In this document: piece by piece, positions 25,171 through 34,673 of the stretch
Numbering within the stretch: position 1 is the first letter of the stretch
How the letters are laid out: every line of letters starts with the position of its first letter
Source: Marvinbryantia formatexigens DSM 14469
GTDB taxonomy: Bacteria; Bacillota; Clostridia; Lachnospirales; Lachnospiraceae
Assembly (NCBI RefSeq): GCF_025148285.1
Contig: NZ_CP102268.1
Coordinates: 3,937,501 to 4,001,500, forward strand
Direction of reading: 5' to 3'
Length of the DNA: 64,000 nucleotides
Notes under the pieces: generated by a model
Seen by the model: only the letters and a program-made list of their open reading frames with translations
Database searches by the model: none
What the model was told of the DNA's origin: nothing
Translations under genes and position numbers: made by a program

Positions 25171-25863
25171 ATGAAGCTGGATATCAGAACCTATCTGATT
25201 TTAACGGTATTATCCGCCACCTGCGCAAGCATGAATACCGATATCCGGGTGGAGACGGGACTGTTTGCTGCGCTGGGGGTGTTGCAGCTTTTATCGGGAA
25301 AAGGCGTTTTTATGCCAGGGCTTGCGGCGGCATACGGGGCGATGGTTCTGACGCAGTACCTGCTGCTTCCGCGTATGCCGGAAGCGCTGGCGATGATACT
25401 GTCGATGCCGGTGGTGAATATCCGCAGCTTTTTTCCGGTCGTCATGTGCCTGGTGCTCACGTATAAAAATACCAGGGTCAGCCAGATGATCGCCACCTTT
25501 ACGAAAATGGGGATGCCGAAAGGAGTGACGGTCACGGTGGCGGTTGCCGTCCGCTATATTCCGGCTCTGAAAGAGGAATGGCGGCATATCTGCGACGCTA
25601 TGCGGCTTAGAAGGGTAACGGCGGGTATCCGGAATCCGTTTCGCAGGCTATCCTGTCTGCTGGAGTGCTATCTGGCGCCGATGTTTGTTTCCTGTCTGAA
25701 AACAGCGGACGAACTTTCGGCGGCGGCTGTCACAAGGGGCATTGATAATCCGGCGACGCCCACCTGCCGGAATTACCGGGCGATGGGAGCGGCTGATTAT
25801 CTGACAATCTCTTTCGCGGCGCTGGCAACTGCCTTTTGTATCTGGAACCGTTATGGAGGATGA
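25171..25863 (+). CDS. ecfT: ECF transporter transmembrane component EcfT (CbiQ-like)
   Basis: 230 residues with membrane segments in the first half and the conserved cytosolic coupling helix VAVAVRYIPALKEEWRHICD followed by AMRLRR (the A-R motif that contacts the ATPase). A second coupling segment (TADELSAAAVTRGIDNP) is also typical of EcfT. It links the S component to the ATPase. One base separates it from the S gene, and it overlaps the ecfA frame. Confidence 0.88.
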   Translation: MKLDIRTYLILTVLSATCASMNTDIRVETGLFAALGVLQLLSGKGVFMPGLAAAYGAMVLTQYLLLPRMPEALAMILSMPVVNIRSFFPVVMCLVLTYKNTRVSQMIATFTKMGMPKGVTVTVAVAVRYIPALKEEWRHICDAMRLRRVTAGIRNPFRRLSCLLECYLAPMFVSCLKTADELSAAAVTRGIDNPATPTCRNYRAMGAADYLTISFAALATAFCIWNRYGG

Positions 25864-25867
25864 AAGA

Positions 25868-27145
25868 GTGATTACATTTAAAGAGGTAAGCTTTCAATAT
25901 GAAAAGGACGAGGGGCAGAGGGAGGAGAGCGGCATCCGGGATATGGCGGAAATGCCGCTTTATGAACGCGCCGGGTATGTGGCAAGCGTATTCCAGAACC
26001 CGAAGTCCCAGTTTTTTAACACTGATGCAGAAAGCGAGATTGTCTATGGGCTGGAAAACCGTGGGCTTTTGGTGGAGGAAATCGACAGAAGGCTGGAGCG
26101 GACGGTGAAGGAGCTTCATCTGGAGCAGCTTTGCACAAAAAGCATGTTTGCGCTCTACGGCGGGGAAAAGCAGCGGATTGCCTTTGCCAGCGCGTTTATT
26201 ACCGATGCGCCGGTGGTTGTGCTCGACGAGCCATCGGCGAATCTTGACGCAGAGGCGGTGAGGAATATACGCGGCATCCTTGAGAAAATAAAGCGGCAGG
26301 GAAAAACCATTCTGATTGCGGAGCACAGGGTCGCGTACCTGAAAGGACTTGCGGACACGGTGTGCTTTATGGAGGAGGGGCGAATTCGCAGGAAATATAC
26401 GGCGGAAGAGTTTTATGCGTTTAGCGATGAAAAACGGAGGGCAATGGGGCTGCGCTGCCTGATGGAGGAGGGCGGCTTTCCGGATAGTCTCCTGAAGAGG
26501 GATGTTCCAAAAAGAGAGACGGTGCTGGAGATAAAGGACCTGACTTTAGCTTACAAAAAGCAGATTGTGCAGGAGCATCTTTTGTTCCGGGCTTCTGCGG
26601 GGGAGATTGTCGGGATAACAGGAAGAAACGGAAGCGGAAAAACGACCTTTCTGCGGGCAGTCAGCGGTCTTGCGGCTGTGAAGTGTGGAAGCATTCTGAT
26701 AAACGGGAAGAAAACGGGACGGCGAAAGAGAAGAAAGCTGTGCGCAATGGTGATGCAGGATGTGAATTACCAGTTATTTTCTGACTGCGTGGAAAACGAA
26801 TGCTTACTGGGAAATCCGGGGGCTGCGCGGGAGAAGGTGAAGGACATTCTGAGTGAAATGGGGCTTTCGGACTGTCTGATGAGGCACCCGCAGAGCCTGT
26901 CGGGCGGGCAGAAGCAACGTCTTGTGATGGCGGCTGCCTGTGTTGCCCAAAAACAGCTTTTGCTGCTGGATGAGCCGACCAGCGGTCTCGATTACCGGAG
27001 TATGCAGGCGGCGGGAAGGGCCTTGAAGCGGCTGGCACAGAAGGGGATGCTGATTCTGGTGGTGACTCATGACAGGGAATTTGCAGAGACAGTCTGCGAC
27101 CGCCTGTTTTTCCTGGAGAAGCGCCGGGAGCCTGCGGATTGTTAA
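25868..27145 (+). CDS. ecfA: Double-domain ECF ATPase (EcfA) lacking its first Walker A
   Basis: 425 residues with two ABC ATPase domains. The second (about 215-425) is complete: GRNGSGKTTFLRAVSGL, LSGGQKQRLVM, LLLLDEPTSGLD. The first starts normally (VITFKEVSFQYEKDE) but jumps from SGIRD straight to MAEMPLYERAGYVASVFQNP, so the ~45-50 residues that should hold Walker A are missing in frame. Its signature is also altered (ALYGGEKQR), while Walker B VVVLDEPSANLD is kept. GTG 25868 follows GGAGGA; ATG 25853 is an alternative. The protein may function with one active site, or the operon may be decaying. Confidence 0.85.
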   Translation: MITFKEVSFQYEKDEGQREESGIRDMAEMPLYERAGYVASVFQNPKSQFFNTDAESEIVYGLENRGLLVEEIDRRLERTVKELHLEQLCTKSMFALYGGEKQRIAFASAFITDAPVVVLDEPSANLDAEAVRNIRGILEKIKRQGKTILIAEHRVAYLKGLADTVCFMEEGRIRRKYTAEEFYAFSDEKRRAMGLRCLMEEGGFPDSLLKRDVPKRETVLEIKDLTLAYKKQIVQEHLLFRASAGEIVGITGRNGSGKTTFLRAVSGLAAVKCGSILINGKKTGRRKRRKLCAMVMQDVNYQLFSDCVENECLLGNPGAAREKVKDILSEMGLSDCLMRHPQSLSGGQKQRLVMAAACVAQKQLLLLDEPTSGLDYRSMQAAGRALKRLAQKGMLILVVTHDREFAETVCDRLFFLEKRREPADC

Positions 27146-27192
27146 TAAAATATCATTTTTTTGCCATTTCGAAAAAAAATCGGGAAATCTTG

Positions 27193-27220
27193 TTGATTTT
27201 ATTGATTTATTATGTATAAT
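27193..27220 (+). promoter_or_regulatory. Promoter of pckA
   Basis: TTGATT (27193-27198), 16-bp spacer, perfect TATAAT (27215-27220), 59 bp before the start codon in an AT-rich stretch. Confidence 0.65.
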
Positions 27221-27278
27221 ATGATAAAGGAAGAAGAAAAACTTCCCAATACTATGAAAGAAAGAGGTTAAATGTAAG

Positions 27279-28883
27279 ATGGCAGAGATTAATTTAAGTA
27301 AGTATGGCATTACTGGAACAACTGAAATCGTGCACAATCCTTCTTACGAGATGTTATTCGAAGAAGAGACCAGACCGGACCTGGAAGGCTATGAAAAAGG
27401 ACAGGTAAGCGAGCTGGGCGCTGTTAATGTAATGACCGGTATCTATACAGGACGCTCTCCGAAAGACAAATTCATTGTTATGGACGAGAACTCCAAAGAT
27501 ACAGTATGGTGGACCTCCGACGAATACAAGAACGACAACCATCCGGCTTCCGAGGAAACCTGGAAGGCTGTAAAAGAGATTGCTCAGAACGAGCTGTCCA
27601 ATAAGAGACTTTTTGTAGTAGACGCATTCTGCGGTGCAAACCATGATACCCGCATGGCTATCCGTTTCATTATGGAAGTTGCATGGCAGGCTCATTTCGT
27701 AGAGAACATGTTCATCATGCCGTCCGCAGAGGAGCTTGAGAACTTTGAGCCGGATTTCGTTGTTTACAACGCTTCCAAGGCAAAAGTAGAGAATTACAAG
27801 GAGCTGGGTCTGAATTCTGAGACCGCAGTTGTATTCAATATCACAAGCCGCGAGCAGGTTATCATCAACACCTGGTACGGCGGAGAAATGAAGAAGGGTA
27901 TGTTCTCCATGATGAACTACTATCTGCCGCTGAAGGGCATCGCTTCCATGCACTGCTCCGCAAACACAGATATGAACGGCGAGAACACCGCAATCTTCTT
28001 TGGTCTGTCCGGAACCGGTAAGACCACACTGTCCACAGACCCGAAGCGTCTTCTGATCGGTGATGACGAGCACGGCTGGGATGACAACGGTGTATTCAAC
28101 TTCGAGGGCGGCTGCTATGCAAAGGTTATCAACCTGGACAAGGAGTCCGAGCCGGATATCTACAATGCAATCAAGCGCAACGCTCTTCTTGAGAACGTTA
28201 CTCTGGATGCAGACGGAAAGATTGATTTCGCTGATAAGAGCGTAACCGAGAATACCCGTGTATCTTACCCGATTGACCACATTAAGAATATTGTACGTCC
28301 GGTTTCCGCAGCACCGGCAGCTAAGAATGTAATCTTCCTGTCCGCAGATGCTTTTGGCGTACTTCCGCCGGTATCTATCCTTACACCGGAACAGACACAG
28401 TACTACTTCCTGTCCGGATTCACAGCAAAGCTGGCTGGTACGGAGCGCGGCATCACAGAGCCGACACCGACCTTCTCCGCATGCTTTGGACAGGCATTCC
28501 TGGAGCTTCATCCGACCAAATACGGCGAAGAGCTGGTTAAGAAGATGGAAGCAAACGGCGCAAAGGCATACCTGGTAAATACAGGATGGAACGGAACCGG
28601 CAAGCGTATCACCATCAAGGATACCCGCGGCATCATCGACGCTATCCTGAACGGCGATATCCAGAAGGCTCCGACCAAGAAGATTCCGTACTTCAACTTC
28701 GAAGTTCCGACAGAGCTTCCGGGCGTTGACACCGGTATCCTCGACCCGCGCGATACTTATGCAGATGCTTCCGAGTGGGAGACAAAGGCAAAAGACCTGG
28801 CACAGAGATTCATCAAGAACTTCGCAAAATACGAAGGCAACGAGCATGGTAAAGCTCTGGTATCCGCTGGTCCGCAGCTTTAA
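27279..28883 (+). CDS. pckA: Phosphoenolpyruvate carboxykinase (ATP)
   Basis: 534 residues, normal for ATP-dependent PEPCK. Key motifs: [15 protein letters not shown] near the N-terminus (substrate site), the kinase-1a P-loop [11 protein letters not shown], the metal-binding GDDEHGW, and the adenine-binding region [11 protein letters not shown]. It interconverts oxaloacetate and PEP with ATP/ADP; in fermentative Clostridia it often runs toward oxaloacetate. AAAGAGG lies before ATG 27279. Codon usage is strongly biased to favoured codons, as expected for a highly expressed gene. Monocistronic, with its own promoter and terminator. Confidence 0.97.
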   Translation: MAEINLSKYGITGTTEIVHNPSYEMLFEEETRPDLEGYEKGQVSELGAVNVMTGIYTGRSPKDKFIVMDENSKDTVWWTSDEYKNDNHPASEETWKAVKEIAQNELSNKRLFVVDAFCGANHDTRMAIRFIMEVAWQAHFVENMFIMPSAEELENFEPDFVVYNASKAKVENYKELGLNSETAVVFNITSREQVIINTWYGGEMKKGMFSMMNYYLPLKGIASMHCSANTDMNGENTAIFFGLSGTGKTTLSTDPKRLLIGDDEHGWDDNGVFNFEGGCYAKVINLDKESEPDIYNAIKRNALLENVTLDADGKIDFADKSVTENTRVSYPIDHIKNIVRPVSAAPAAKNVIFLSADAFGVLPPVSILTPEQTQYYFLSGFTAKLAGTERGITEPTPTFSACFGQAFLELHPTKYGEELVKKMEANGAKAYLVNTGWNGTGKRITIKDTRGIIDAILNGDIQKAPTKKIPYFNFEVPTELPGVDTGILDPRDTYADASEWETKAKDLAQRFIKNFAKYEGNEHGKALVSAGPQL

Positions 28884-28940
28884 TCTGCAACGGAATCCTA
28901 TAAAGAATAAAATAGCTGTCAGCATCTGCTGACGAAAACC

Positions 28941-28967
28941 GTTACTGCGGATGAAGGAAGCAGTAAC
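28941..28967. repeat. Dispersed hairpin, family B copy 2
   Basis: GTTACTG (28941-28947) / CAGTAAC (28961-28967) around CGGATGAAGGAAG. Near identical to 2012-2038. Confidence 0.6.
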
Positions 28968-28974
28968 AGATAAT

Positions 28975-29000
28975 CCCGGAGCTGCGGCTCCGGGTTTTTT
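28975..29000 (+). terminator. Terminator of pckA
   Basis: CCCGGAGC / GCTCCGGG stem followed by T6. Confidence 0.9.
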
Positions 29001-29020
29001 GTAATAGTGGAGGGAGACAA

Positions 29021-29635
29021 ATGATTACTTTTGACAAAAACAATCTGCAGTGGACGAGAGAGCCGCAATCCTTTCGGATAGAGGAGGAGAGGATTGCAAT
29101 AACGACAAAACCGCACACGGATCTGTGGCAGAGAACGTATTATCATTTCCGGAATGACAACGCGCCGGTGCTGCAGATGGAAACAGATGAGAAATTCTTT
29201 TCTTTTATTGTAAAAACGGATTTTACAGAAAGTCATCACCGCTTTGACCAGTGTGGGATCGTGATGTATCTGGACGGAGAAAACTGGCTGAAGGGGTCGG
29301 TAGAATATGAAAATGAGCACTTCCAGCACCTGGGCTCTGTTGTGACAAATGCGGGTTACTCGGACTGGGCAACCACGGAGATTCCCGCTGATGTGAAAAT
29401 TATGTGGTACCGCTTCAGCCGCAGGGAGGACGATTACTGCATCGAATGTTCCCCGGATGGAGAGCATTTTCACCAGATGCGTGTGTGTCATATGCACAAA
29501 GGCGGCGGGAAAATCCGCTTTGGCATTTATGCCTGCAGTCCGGAGGAATCCTCCTTTACAGCGGTGTTCTCCGACATGAAGCTGACAGAATGCGCCTGGA
29601 AGGCGCACGACGGACAGGCACCGGATGAAATGTAA
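29021..29635 (+). CDS. DUF1349 (concanavalin-like) protein
   Basis: 204 residues matching the DUF1349 pattern of beta-sandwich proteins (yeast enolase-regulation protein 1-like): WTREPQSF, TDLWQRTYYHF, QCGIVMYLDGENWLKGSVEY, and FGIYACSPEESSFTAVFSDM near the end. Function unknown; the fold binds glycans in other families. GGAGGGA precedes the ATG. The gene is alone between the pckA terminator and the phosphoesterase. Confidence 0.8.
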   Translation: MITFDKNNLQWTREPQSFRIEEERIAITTKPHTDLWQRTYYHFRNDNAPVLQMETDEKFFSFIVKTDFTESHHRFDQCGIVMYLDGENWLKGSVEYENEHFQHLGSVVTNAGYSDWATTEIPADVKIMWYRFSRREDDYCIECSPDGEHFHQMRVCHMHKGGGKIRFGIYACSPEESSFTAVFSDMKLTECAWKAHDGQAPDEM

Positions 29636-29741
29636 CATGATTTAAAAAACTGGCACAGGACAGAGGCTGATGGCGGGAGAACGGACAGCGATTCTTATGG
29701 AAAAGTGATTTATGTGGAAAGGATGACAGGAAGGTGGATAT

Positions 29742-30884
29742 ATGGAAAGCAGATTTGGAAAAATGATATCCGGAAAAGCATTCCGGAGGATATTCGTGAT
29801 TGCCGCGGCACTGCTGGATTTTTACAGTATGTTCCGTCTGGGGTATGCTGTGTGGCAGATATGGGATGTCCGGCTGTACATCCCGCTGTTTGTTTTTGCA
29901 GCCTGTATGCTGGTTCTTGCTGCAGCGGTGCAGCGAAAGCACAGTCATTCGCGGCGGTACCGGCAGGGAGTGTGGCTATCCGGTATTTATATTTGCCTGC
30001 TGGTTTATTTCCTGCTTTATCTGGCAGTAGCGGACGTAGTTTCTGCCGTATGGAATCTGCTGGCGCATACGTCCGGGGTAAACGGGATACTTGTAGCTGC
30101 CGCTGCCGCCGCATCTGCCCTGACGGTGATATATGGCGTGCTTCATGCCGGAAAGTTAAAGACGGTAAGGTATTCTTTTTCTGTTGGCAGAGGAAAAGAT
30201 GATTACAGAATTGTCCACTTAAGTGATTTGCATTTTGGCGTGATTATTGGCCCGGCACATATGGAGCGGGTTGTGAATGCGGTAAATGAGCTGAAGCCTG
30301 ATATGGTGGTGATTACAGGCGATATTTTTAACAGTGCCTATTTGGAGGAATGTGTTGACTGTGATAAGATTGCGGAGCAATTTCGCAGACTGCAGACGAA
30401 AGATGGAGTATTTGCCATCCTGGGGAATCACGACCCGGACAGAAAGAATCCGGCGCTGAATGAATTTATAAAAAAGGCGGGCATCCGGCTCATTGATAAT
30501 GAGGTGGCTGCTTTCTCCCGGTTCTATCTGGTCGGAAGAACCGGTATCATTGACAAAGGAAAAGAGCGGATGACGCTTGAAAGCCTGCTTCAGAATATAA
30601 ACAGGGAGAAGCCTGTCATTGTTCTGGATCATGACCCGCAGGAAATCCGGGAGGCGGCTGAATGCAAGGCGGACCTTGTCTTGTGCGGTCATACACACAG
30701 GGGACAGTTTTTCCCGTTTACATTATTTACAAAATGGGCAAACGGGAAAGAGTATTTTTACGGATACCGTATTTATGGGAACGGGAGAACGCGGGGCGTG
30801 ATATCAGCCGGCACCGGTTATTTTCAGCTTCCGGTGCGGGTCGGGACAGACAGTGAAATCGTCTGTCTGGATATGAAAATATGA
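29742..30884 (+). CDS. Membrane-anchored metallophosphoesterase
   Basis: 380 residues. About four transmembrane segments in the first 140 residues are followed by a calcineurin-like phosphoesterase domain with the metal-binding motifs HLSDLHFG, GDIF, LGNHDPDRK, LDHDP and GHTHRGQ. It resembles the YkuE/YaeI group of membrane-linked phosphoesterases, some of which act on lipid A-like or UDP-lipid precursors; the substrate here is unknown. The catalytic domain faces the cytoplasm or the outside depending on topology, which was not resolved. Confidence 0.88.
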   Translation: MESRFGKMISGKAFRRIFVIAAALLDFYSMFRLGYAVWQIWDVRLYIPLFVFAACMLVLAAAVQRKHSHSRRYRQGVWLSGIYICLLVYFLLYLAVADVVSAVWNLLAHTSGVNGILVAAAAAASALTVIYGVLHAGKLKTVRYSFSVGRGKDDYRIVHLSDLHFGVIIGPAHMERVVNAVNELKPDMVVITGDIFNSAYLEECVDCDKIAEQFRRLQTKDGVFAILGNHDPDRKNPALNEFIKKAGIRLIDNEVAAFSRFYLVGRTGIIDKGKERMTLESLLQNINREKPVIVLDHDPQEIREAAECKADLVLCGHTHRGQFFPFTLFTKWANGKEYFYGYRIYGNGRTRGVISAGTGYFQLPVRVGTDSEIVCLDMKI

Positions 30885-30911
30885 TTTTTTACAGCGAAAG
30901 GATTCTGGGAG

Positions 30912-31109
30912 ATGAATCAGCGGTGGGAGAAGTTCGCAGAGCAGGTGTTGATATTGGCGTCATATTTTATCCTGTTAAATATTCTTGTGCGAGAGTACCT
31001 CTGTTCCGGAGAAACGGAAACCAAAGTCCTCCTCAAAATTATCTTTTCATTCTGCGTGACACAGCTTACCTGTTTTCGATGTAAAAACAAGCCCGAAATA
31101 AAAATATGA
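30912..31109 (+). CDS. Possible small ORF between phosphoesterase and marR
   Basis: 65 codons starting MNQRWEKFAEQVLILASYFI, with one hydrophobic stretch. The GGGAG is too close to the ATG to be a good ribosome site, and no family is recognised. The 308-bp stretch 30885-31192 otherwise holds only the marR promoter. Confidence 0.25.
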   Translation: MNQRWEKFAEQVLILASYFILLNILVREYLCSGETETKVLLKIIFSFCVTQLTCFRCKNKPEIKI

Positions 31110-31130
31110 AAGTTTTTCTAAAATAGATGC

Positions 31131-31159
31131 TTGACAGGAATCCGATTTCAGATTATAAT
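31131..31159 (+). promoter_or_regulatory. Promoter of the marR/MATE cluster
   Basis: TTGACA (31131-31136), 17-bp spacer, TATAAT (31154-31159): both boxes perfect. Confidence 0.9.
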
Positions 31160-31176
31160 GAATCCGAAATCGGATT
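31140..31176. promoter_or_regulatory. Candidate MarR operator
   Basis: ATCCGATTTC (31140-31149) and its inverse GAAATCGGAT (31166-31175) flank the -10 box. The palindrome AATCCGA-AA-TCGGATT (31161-31176) overlaps the transcription start. Occupancy would block the promoter, giving autoregulation by the adjacent MarR. Confidence 0.7.
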
Positions 31177-31192
31177 TTAGGAGGCGGGATGC

Positions 31193-31654
31193 TTGGATGT
31201 AAAAGAAGGAAACGAACTGAAAGAATTTAATATGCTTTATAAGGAGGTAGACGAACTATATCACAGAATTGCACTGGAAATAGGACTGTCTGACAGCGCC
31301 TTTTTTATCTTATATTCGATAGTTGAATTTGGAGATGGATGTCTGCAAAAAGATATTGCGGACCACTATTTTATCAGCCGGAAAACAATCAATTCTTCCA
31401 TTAAGAATTTGGAATCGAATGGCTTGATTGAGTTAAAAAAGGGAAAACGGCGGGATATGCACATATATCTCACGCAGGCAGGGCAAAAATTTGTGGAAGA
31501 AAAAATGATGCCGGTATTTGAACTGGAAAACGGTGTGTTTGAAGAATTTACCGGGGAAGAATGCCGGCAGCTTATACAACTGACAAAGAAATACGTCATG
31601 TTGTGCCGTGAAAAGATAAAAGAAACATATCATTTGTCATCGGAGGACTTATAG
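31193..31654 (+). CDS. MarR-family transcriptional regulator
   Basis: 153 residues. The winged helix is GCLQKDIADHYFISRKTINS then SIKNLESNGLIELKKGKRRD, which gives the family's wing with basic tip. The start is TTG 31193 with AGGAGGCGGG 5-6 bases before; no ATG is well placed. It lies first in a cluster with a cytidylate-kinase-like gene and a MATE exporter, so it probably represses a drug or metabolite efflux operon and itself. Confidence 0.88.
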   Translation: MDVKEGNELKEFNMLYKEVDELYHRIALEIGLSDSAFFILYSIVEFGDGCLQKDIADHYFISRKTINSSIKNLESNGLIELKKGKRRDMHIYLTQAGQKFVEEKMMPVFELENGVFEEFTGEECRQLIQLTKKYVMLCREKIKETYHLSSEDL

Positions 31655-31727
31655 CCGCAGCTATAAAGTCGATTAGAAGATGTCGGGTGCGCTCGGTTAA
31701 AAATGACCGGGCGCATATTTTATTTAC

Positions 31728-31781
31728 GCGAGCAACGAGCCAAACGAATATGCTTGCATATTCACTTGGCGACTGCTGCGA
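31728..31781. repeat. Dispersed palindromic repeat, family A copy 2
   Basis: GCGAGCAACGAGCCAA, then GAATATGCTTGCATATTC (inverted repeat), ACTTGGC and GACTGCTGCGATAACGA. It occupies most of the 175-bp gap between marR and the kinase-like gene. Confidence 0.75.
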
Positions 31782-31830
31782 TAACGAGCAAAGCGGGCTT
31801 CAGATTATTTTATACGAGGAGGATTTTAGT

Positions 31831-32445
31831 ATGCAGATTATTACAATCAGCCGTGAGTTTGGAAGCGGCGGCAGAGAATTAGGAAAACGTCTTGCAGAAT
31901 TATTGCATTACGATTATTACGACAGGGAAATCATTACTGCTATTGCAGAGAAAAAGGAGATGAATGCGCAGTATGTGGAACAGACTCTGGAAAATCATGG
32001 GTGGCGCAGCATCCCTTTAACATACCGGCACTCTTTTGCCGGTATCCAGACCTTACAGCAAATGCAGATCGAGCTGCTGATAGAGCAGAGCCGCATCATT
32101 AAAGAAATTGCCAGAGCAGGGAAAGACTGTGTGATTGTAGGCAGAAATGCAGATGTGCTACTTGAGGAATATAAACCTTTCCGAATTTTTGTGTGTGCCG
32201 GGATGGATGCTAAGATCCGGCGTTGTATCGAACGCTCAGATAAAAATGAGGCGTTATCTCGAAAAGAAGTGGAAAGCAATATACGGCGCATCGATAAGAA
32301 CAGGGCGAAAACCTGCGAGATGACCACAGGCAGCAAATGGGGCGATTGCAAATCCTACCATCTTGTGATCAATACTACAGACTGGAATATCAAAGAATTA
32401 ACACCGGCAGTTGCAGAGTTTGTTTCCTGCTGGTTTGGGAGGTAA
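31831..32445 (+). CDS. Cytidylate kinase-like family protein
   Basis: 204 residues with N-terminal ITISREFGSGGRELGKRLAE, a P-loop-like variant (GSGGRELG) typical of the AAA cytidylate-kinase-like family, and a lid region (RAKTCEMTTGSKWGDCKSYH). Not the housekeeping CMP kinase; the substrate is unknown. GAGGAGGA precedes ATG 31831. It abuts a MATE exporter gene by 3 bp. A truncated homologue is placed after the MATE gene at 46526, so the association of this kinase with MATE exporters repeats in the window. Confidence 0.82.
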   Translation: MQIITISREFGSGGRELGKRLAELLHYDYYDREIITAIAEKKEMNAQYVEQTLENHGWRSIPLTYRHSFAGIQTLQQMQIELLIEQSRIIKEIARAGKDCVIVGRNADVLLEEYKPFRIFVCAGMDAKIRRCIERSDKNEALSRKEVESNIRRIDKNRAKTCEMTTGSKWGDCKSYHLVINTTDWNIKELTPAVAEFVSCWFGR

Positions 32446-32448
32446 TTT

Positions 32449-33777
32449 ATGCACATTCAGATTTCAGACCACTTTAATTATAATAAGCTGCTGCGTTTTG
32501 CGCTTCCCTCCATTATCATGATGATTTTTTCATCGCTATATAGCGTTGTGGATGGTTTTTTTGTATCGAATATTGCAGGGAAAACATCTTTTGCAGCAGT
32601 CAATCTGATCGTACCTGTCATTATGATCTTGGCTTCCAACGGTTTTATGTTTGGGGCTGGCGGAAGTGCCTTAATATCAAAAACAATGGGTGAAGGAGAT
32701 CATGATAAGGCACAGCGCCTGTTCTCTTTGTTTGTATATTTTATTGCAATCAGCGGGATTGTGATTTCCGTTGTGGGCTTTATTTTTATACGCCCGATTG
32801 CCGTTTTGCTGGGCGCGGACGGCGTGCTTTTGGAGGACTGCGTATGCTACGGACGGATTTTGCTTTGCAGTATGCCTTTTTATATGCTGCAGTTTGGTTT
32901 CCAGAGCTTTTTTGTGACTGCTGGGAAACCCAATATGGGGCTTGTGGTAACGCTGATATGTGGTATTATAAATATGATTTTGGATGCGCTGTTCATGGCG
33001 GTTTTCTCGTGGGGGATTGCCGGTGCGGCTCTGGCAACCGCAGCCAGTCAGATACTGGGCGGAATCATACCGCTGATTTACTTTGGCAGGGAAAATACAA
33101 GCCTGCTTCGTCTGACAAAGACAGGGTTTGACGGGAAAACCCTGTTAAAAGCCGGCACTAATGGCTCTTCTGAATTGATGACTAATATTTCTACTTCGGT
33201 TGTAAGTATCCTGTATAATGCCCAGCTTATGAAATACGCAGGGGAAAACGGGATTGCCGCATACGGGGTACTGATGTATGTCAATATGATTTTTGCCGCT
33301 ATATTCCTTGGGTATTCCACCGGAACCGCTCCAATCGTGAGTTATCATTTCGGCGCAAAAAATCATAGTGAAACAAAAGGGCTGCTGAAAAAGAGCATCC
33401 TCATTATCACTGTTTTTTCGGTATGTATGTTTGTCCTGGCTGAGATTCTGGCAGCGCCTCTGTCCAGAGTTTTTGTAAGTTATGATGCGGAGCTTCTGGC
33501 AATGACAATCAGGGCTTTCCAGATTTTCTCCTTTTCATTCCTGTTTGCCGGTATTGCAGTCTACGGTTCCGCTTTCTTTACTGCATTAAACGATGGGCTG
33601 GCTTCCGCAGTCATTTCTTTCCTCAGGACGTTGTTGTTCAAAATACTTGCAGCCCTGATCCTGCCTGTTTTTATGGGAATCGACGGAATCTGGACATCGA
33701 TTGTTGTGGCGGAAGTGGCTTCCTTTTTTGTGACGATTTTATTTATTCGTCTGAAAAAATCAAAATATCACTATTAA
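32449..33777 (+). CDS. MATE-family efflux transporter (1)
   Basis: 442 residues with the twelve-helix MATE layout and an early ALPSIIMMIFSSLYSVVDGF motif followed by FVSNIAGKTSFAAVNLIVPV. It exports organic cations or drugs in exchange for Na+ or H+ in characterised relatives. GGGAGG precedes the ATG. Co-transcribed with the MarR and kinase-like genes, which indicates inducible expression. Divergent in sequence from the other two MATE proteins here. Confidence 0.92.
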   Translation: MHIQISDHFNYNKLLRFALPSIIMMIFSSLYSVVDGFFVSNIAGKTSFAAVNLIVPVIMILASNGFMFGAGGSALISKTMGEGDHDKAQRLFSLFVYFIAISGIVISVVGFIFIRPIAVLLGADGVLLEDCVCYGRILLCSMPFYMLQFGFQSFFVTAGKPNMGLVVTLICGIINMILDALFMAVFSWGIAGAALATAASQILGGIIPLIYFGRENTSLLRLTKTGFDGKTLLKAGTNGSSELMTNISTSVVSILYNAQLMKYAGENGIAAYGVLMYVNMIFAAIFLGYSTGTAPIVSYHFGAKNHSETKGLLKKSILIITVFSVCMFVLAEILAAPLSRVFVSYDAELLAMTIRAFQIFSFSFLFAGIAVYGSAFFTALNDGLASAVISFLRTLLFKILAALILPVFMGIDGIWTSIVVAEVASFFVTILFIRLKKSKYHY

Positions 33778-33793
33778 GAGGTGAAAATAACTT

Positions 33794-34219
33794 ATGGACA
33801 GAATTGACAATTTATTGGAGAAAACCTGTTATATCATGGACTTCCTTCCCGAACAGGTAAAAGAAAACGCAGGAGGACAATTTTTTGACGTGGAAAATTA
33901 TCTGATAAACAGCGATAAGTACACGGCCTTTGTGGAGAAATTTAAGGGTATCATTTTGAAACTGATGTGTTATTATCATACATCTATCTTCTGGAATAAG
34001 TGGGTTGATTATCCCAGGCCGGAAAAGATTGCAGAAATCATCAGTGAAATGTCAGAACATCATTCGGGGACATTAAATGTGTTATTCCCGCAGGAAAATA
34101 CACTTCTGGTCTTTGAATGGGGCGACTTGAATTTGTCCGTATATAATCCGCCGGAACAGGTACAGACAATTATGAAAAAATTAGCTTCCTCCGAAAGCCT
34201 GTTCTGGCGAAAGATATAA
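33794..34219 (+). CDS. Hypothetical protein downstream of MATE 1
   Basis: 141 residues (MDRIDNLLEKTCYIMDFLPE...), soluble, with no recognised motif; several aromatic residues in TSIFWNKWVDYPRPEK and a C-terminal EWGDLNLSVYNPPEQVQ. It follows the MATE gene by 16 bp with GAGGTG before the ATG, so it is in the same operon and may assist it or its regulation. Function unknown. Confidence 0.7.
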   Translation: MDRIDNLLEKTCYIMDFLPEQVKENAGGQFFDVENYLINSDKYTAFVEKFKGIILKLMCYYHTSIFWNKWVDYPRPEKIAEIISEMSEHHSGTLNVLFPQENTLLVFEWGDLNLSVYNPPEQVQTIMKKLASSESLFWRKI

Positions 34220-34291
34220 ATACTTAAAAAGTGCAATCGATGGAAATAAGGGTTTCCGCGAAGCCTGCTTCGTAGGAAGAGGACGGAGCTT

Positions 34292-34669
34292 TTGTGCCTG
34301 CATGAAAGCGAGATTATTAGTAACAATATAATGAATATTATGAAACAGAATGGAAAAAAGCAGATTGACCTTGCAGACTATCTTGGTGTGTCTAAGCAGG
34401 TTATAAGCAAGATGCTTACCGGTGGCAGGATGATCAATGCAATTGAGCTACAGAAGATTTCGGAGTTTCTTGGCACTTCCATGGAGAATCTGGTTAAGCG
34501 TCCAGAGGTATTTCAAGAAACTAATGCCATAAAGGCATTTATGGGTAAGGTGGAAACCCAGGAAGCAAGAGATGGACTTGGAATTGCAGATGAGATCGCA
34601 AATCTTATTTGTTTTTATGCGCGCACCCGTGAGAATGCAGAGGAAATGATGAAACCGTGGGAGGCTTAG
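34292..34669 (+). CDS. XRE-family HTH regulator (antitoxin-like)
   Basis: 125 residues. Cro/CI-type HTH at about 20-75 (QIDLADYLGVSKQVISKMLT), then a helical tail. The reading frame begins with TTG 34292; ATG 34331 is an alternative start. It overlaps nothing but is 4 bp from the ImmA/IrrE-like metallopeptidase gene. XRE-ImmA pairs are known from ICE and phage switches (ImmR/ImmA) and from toxin-antitoxin-like modules; the metallopeptidase typically cleaves the regulator. Confidence 0.8.
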   Translation: MCLHESEIISNNIMNIMKQNGKKQIDLADYLGVSKQVISKMLTGGRMINAIELQKISEFLGTSMENLVKRPEVFQETNAIKAFMGKVETQEARDGLGIADEIANLICFYARTRENAEEMMKPWEA

Positions 34670-34673
34670 AATT

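Noticed and set aside
27354-28925. Minus-strand 523-codon open frame opposite pckA
   Set aside because: Result of biased codon use in pckA; no start signals or domain.
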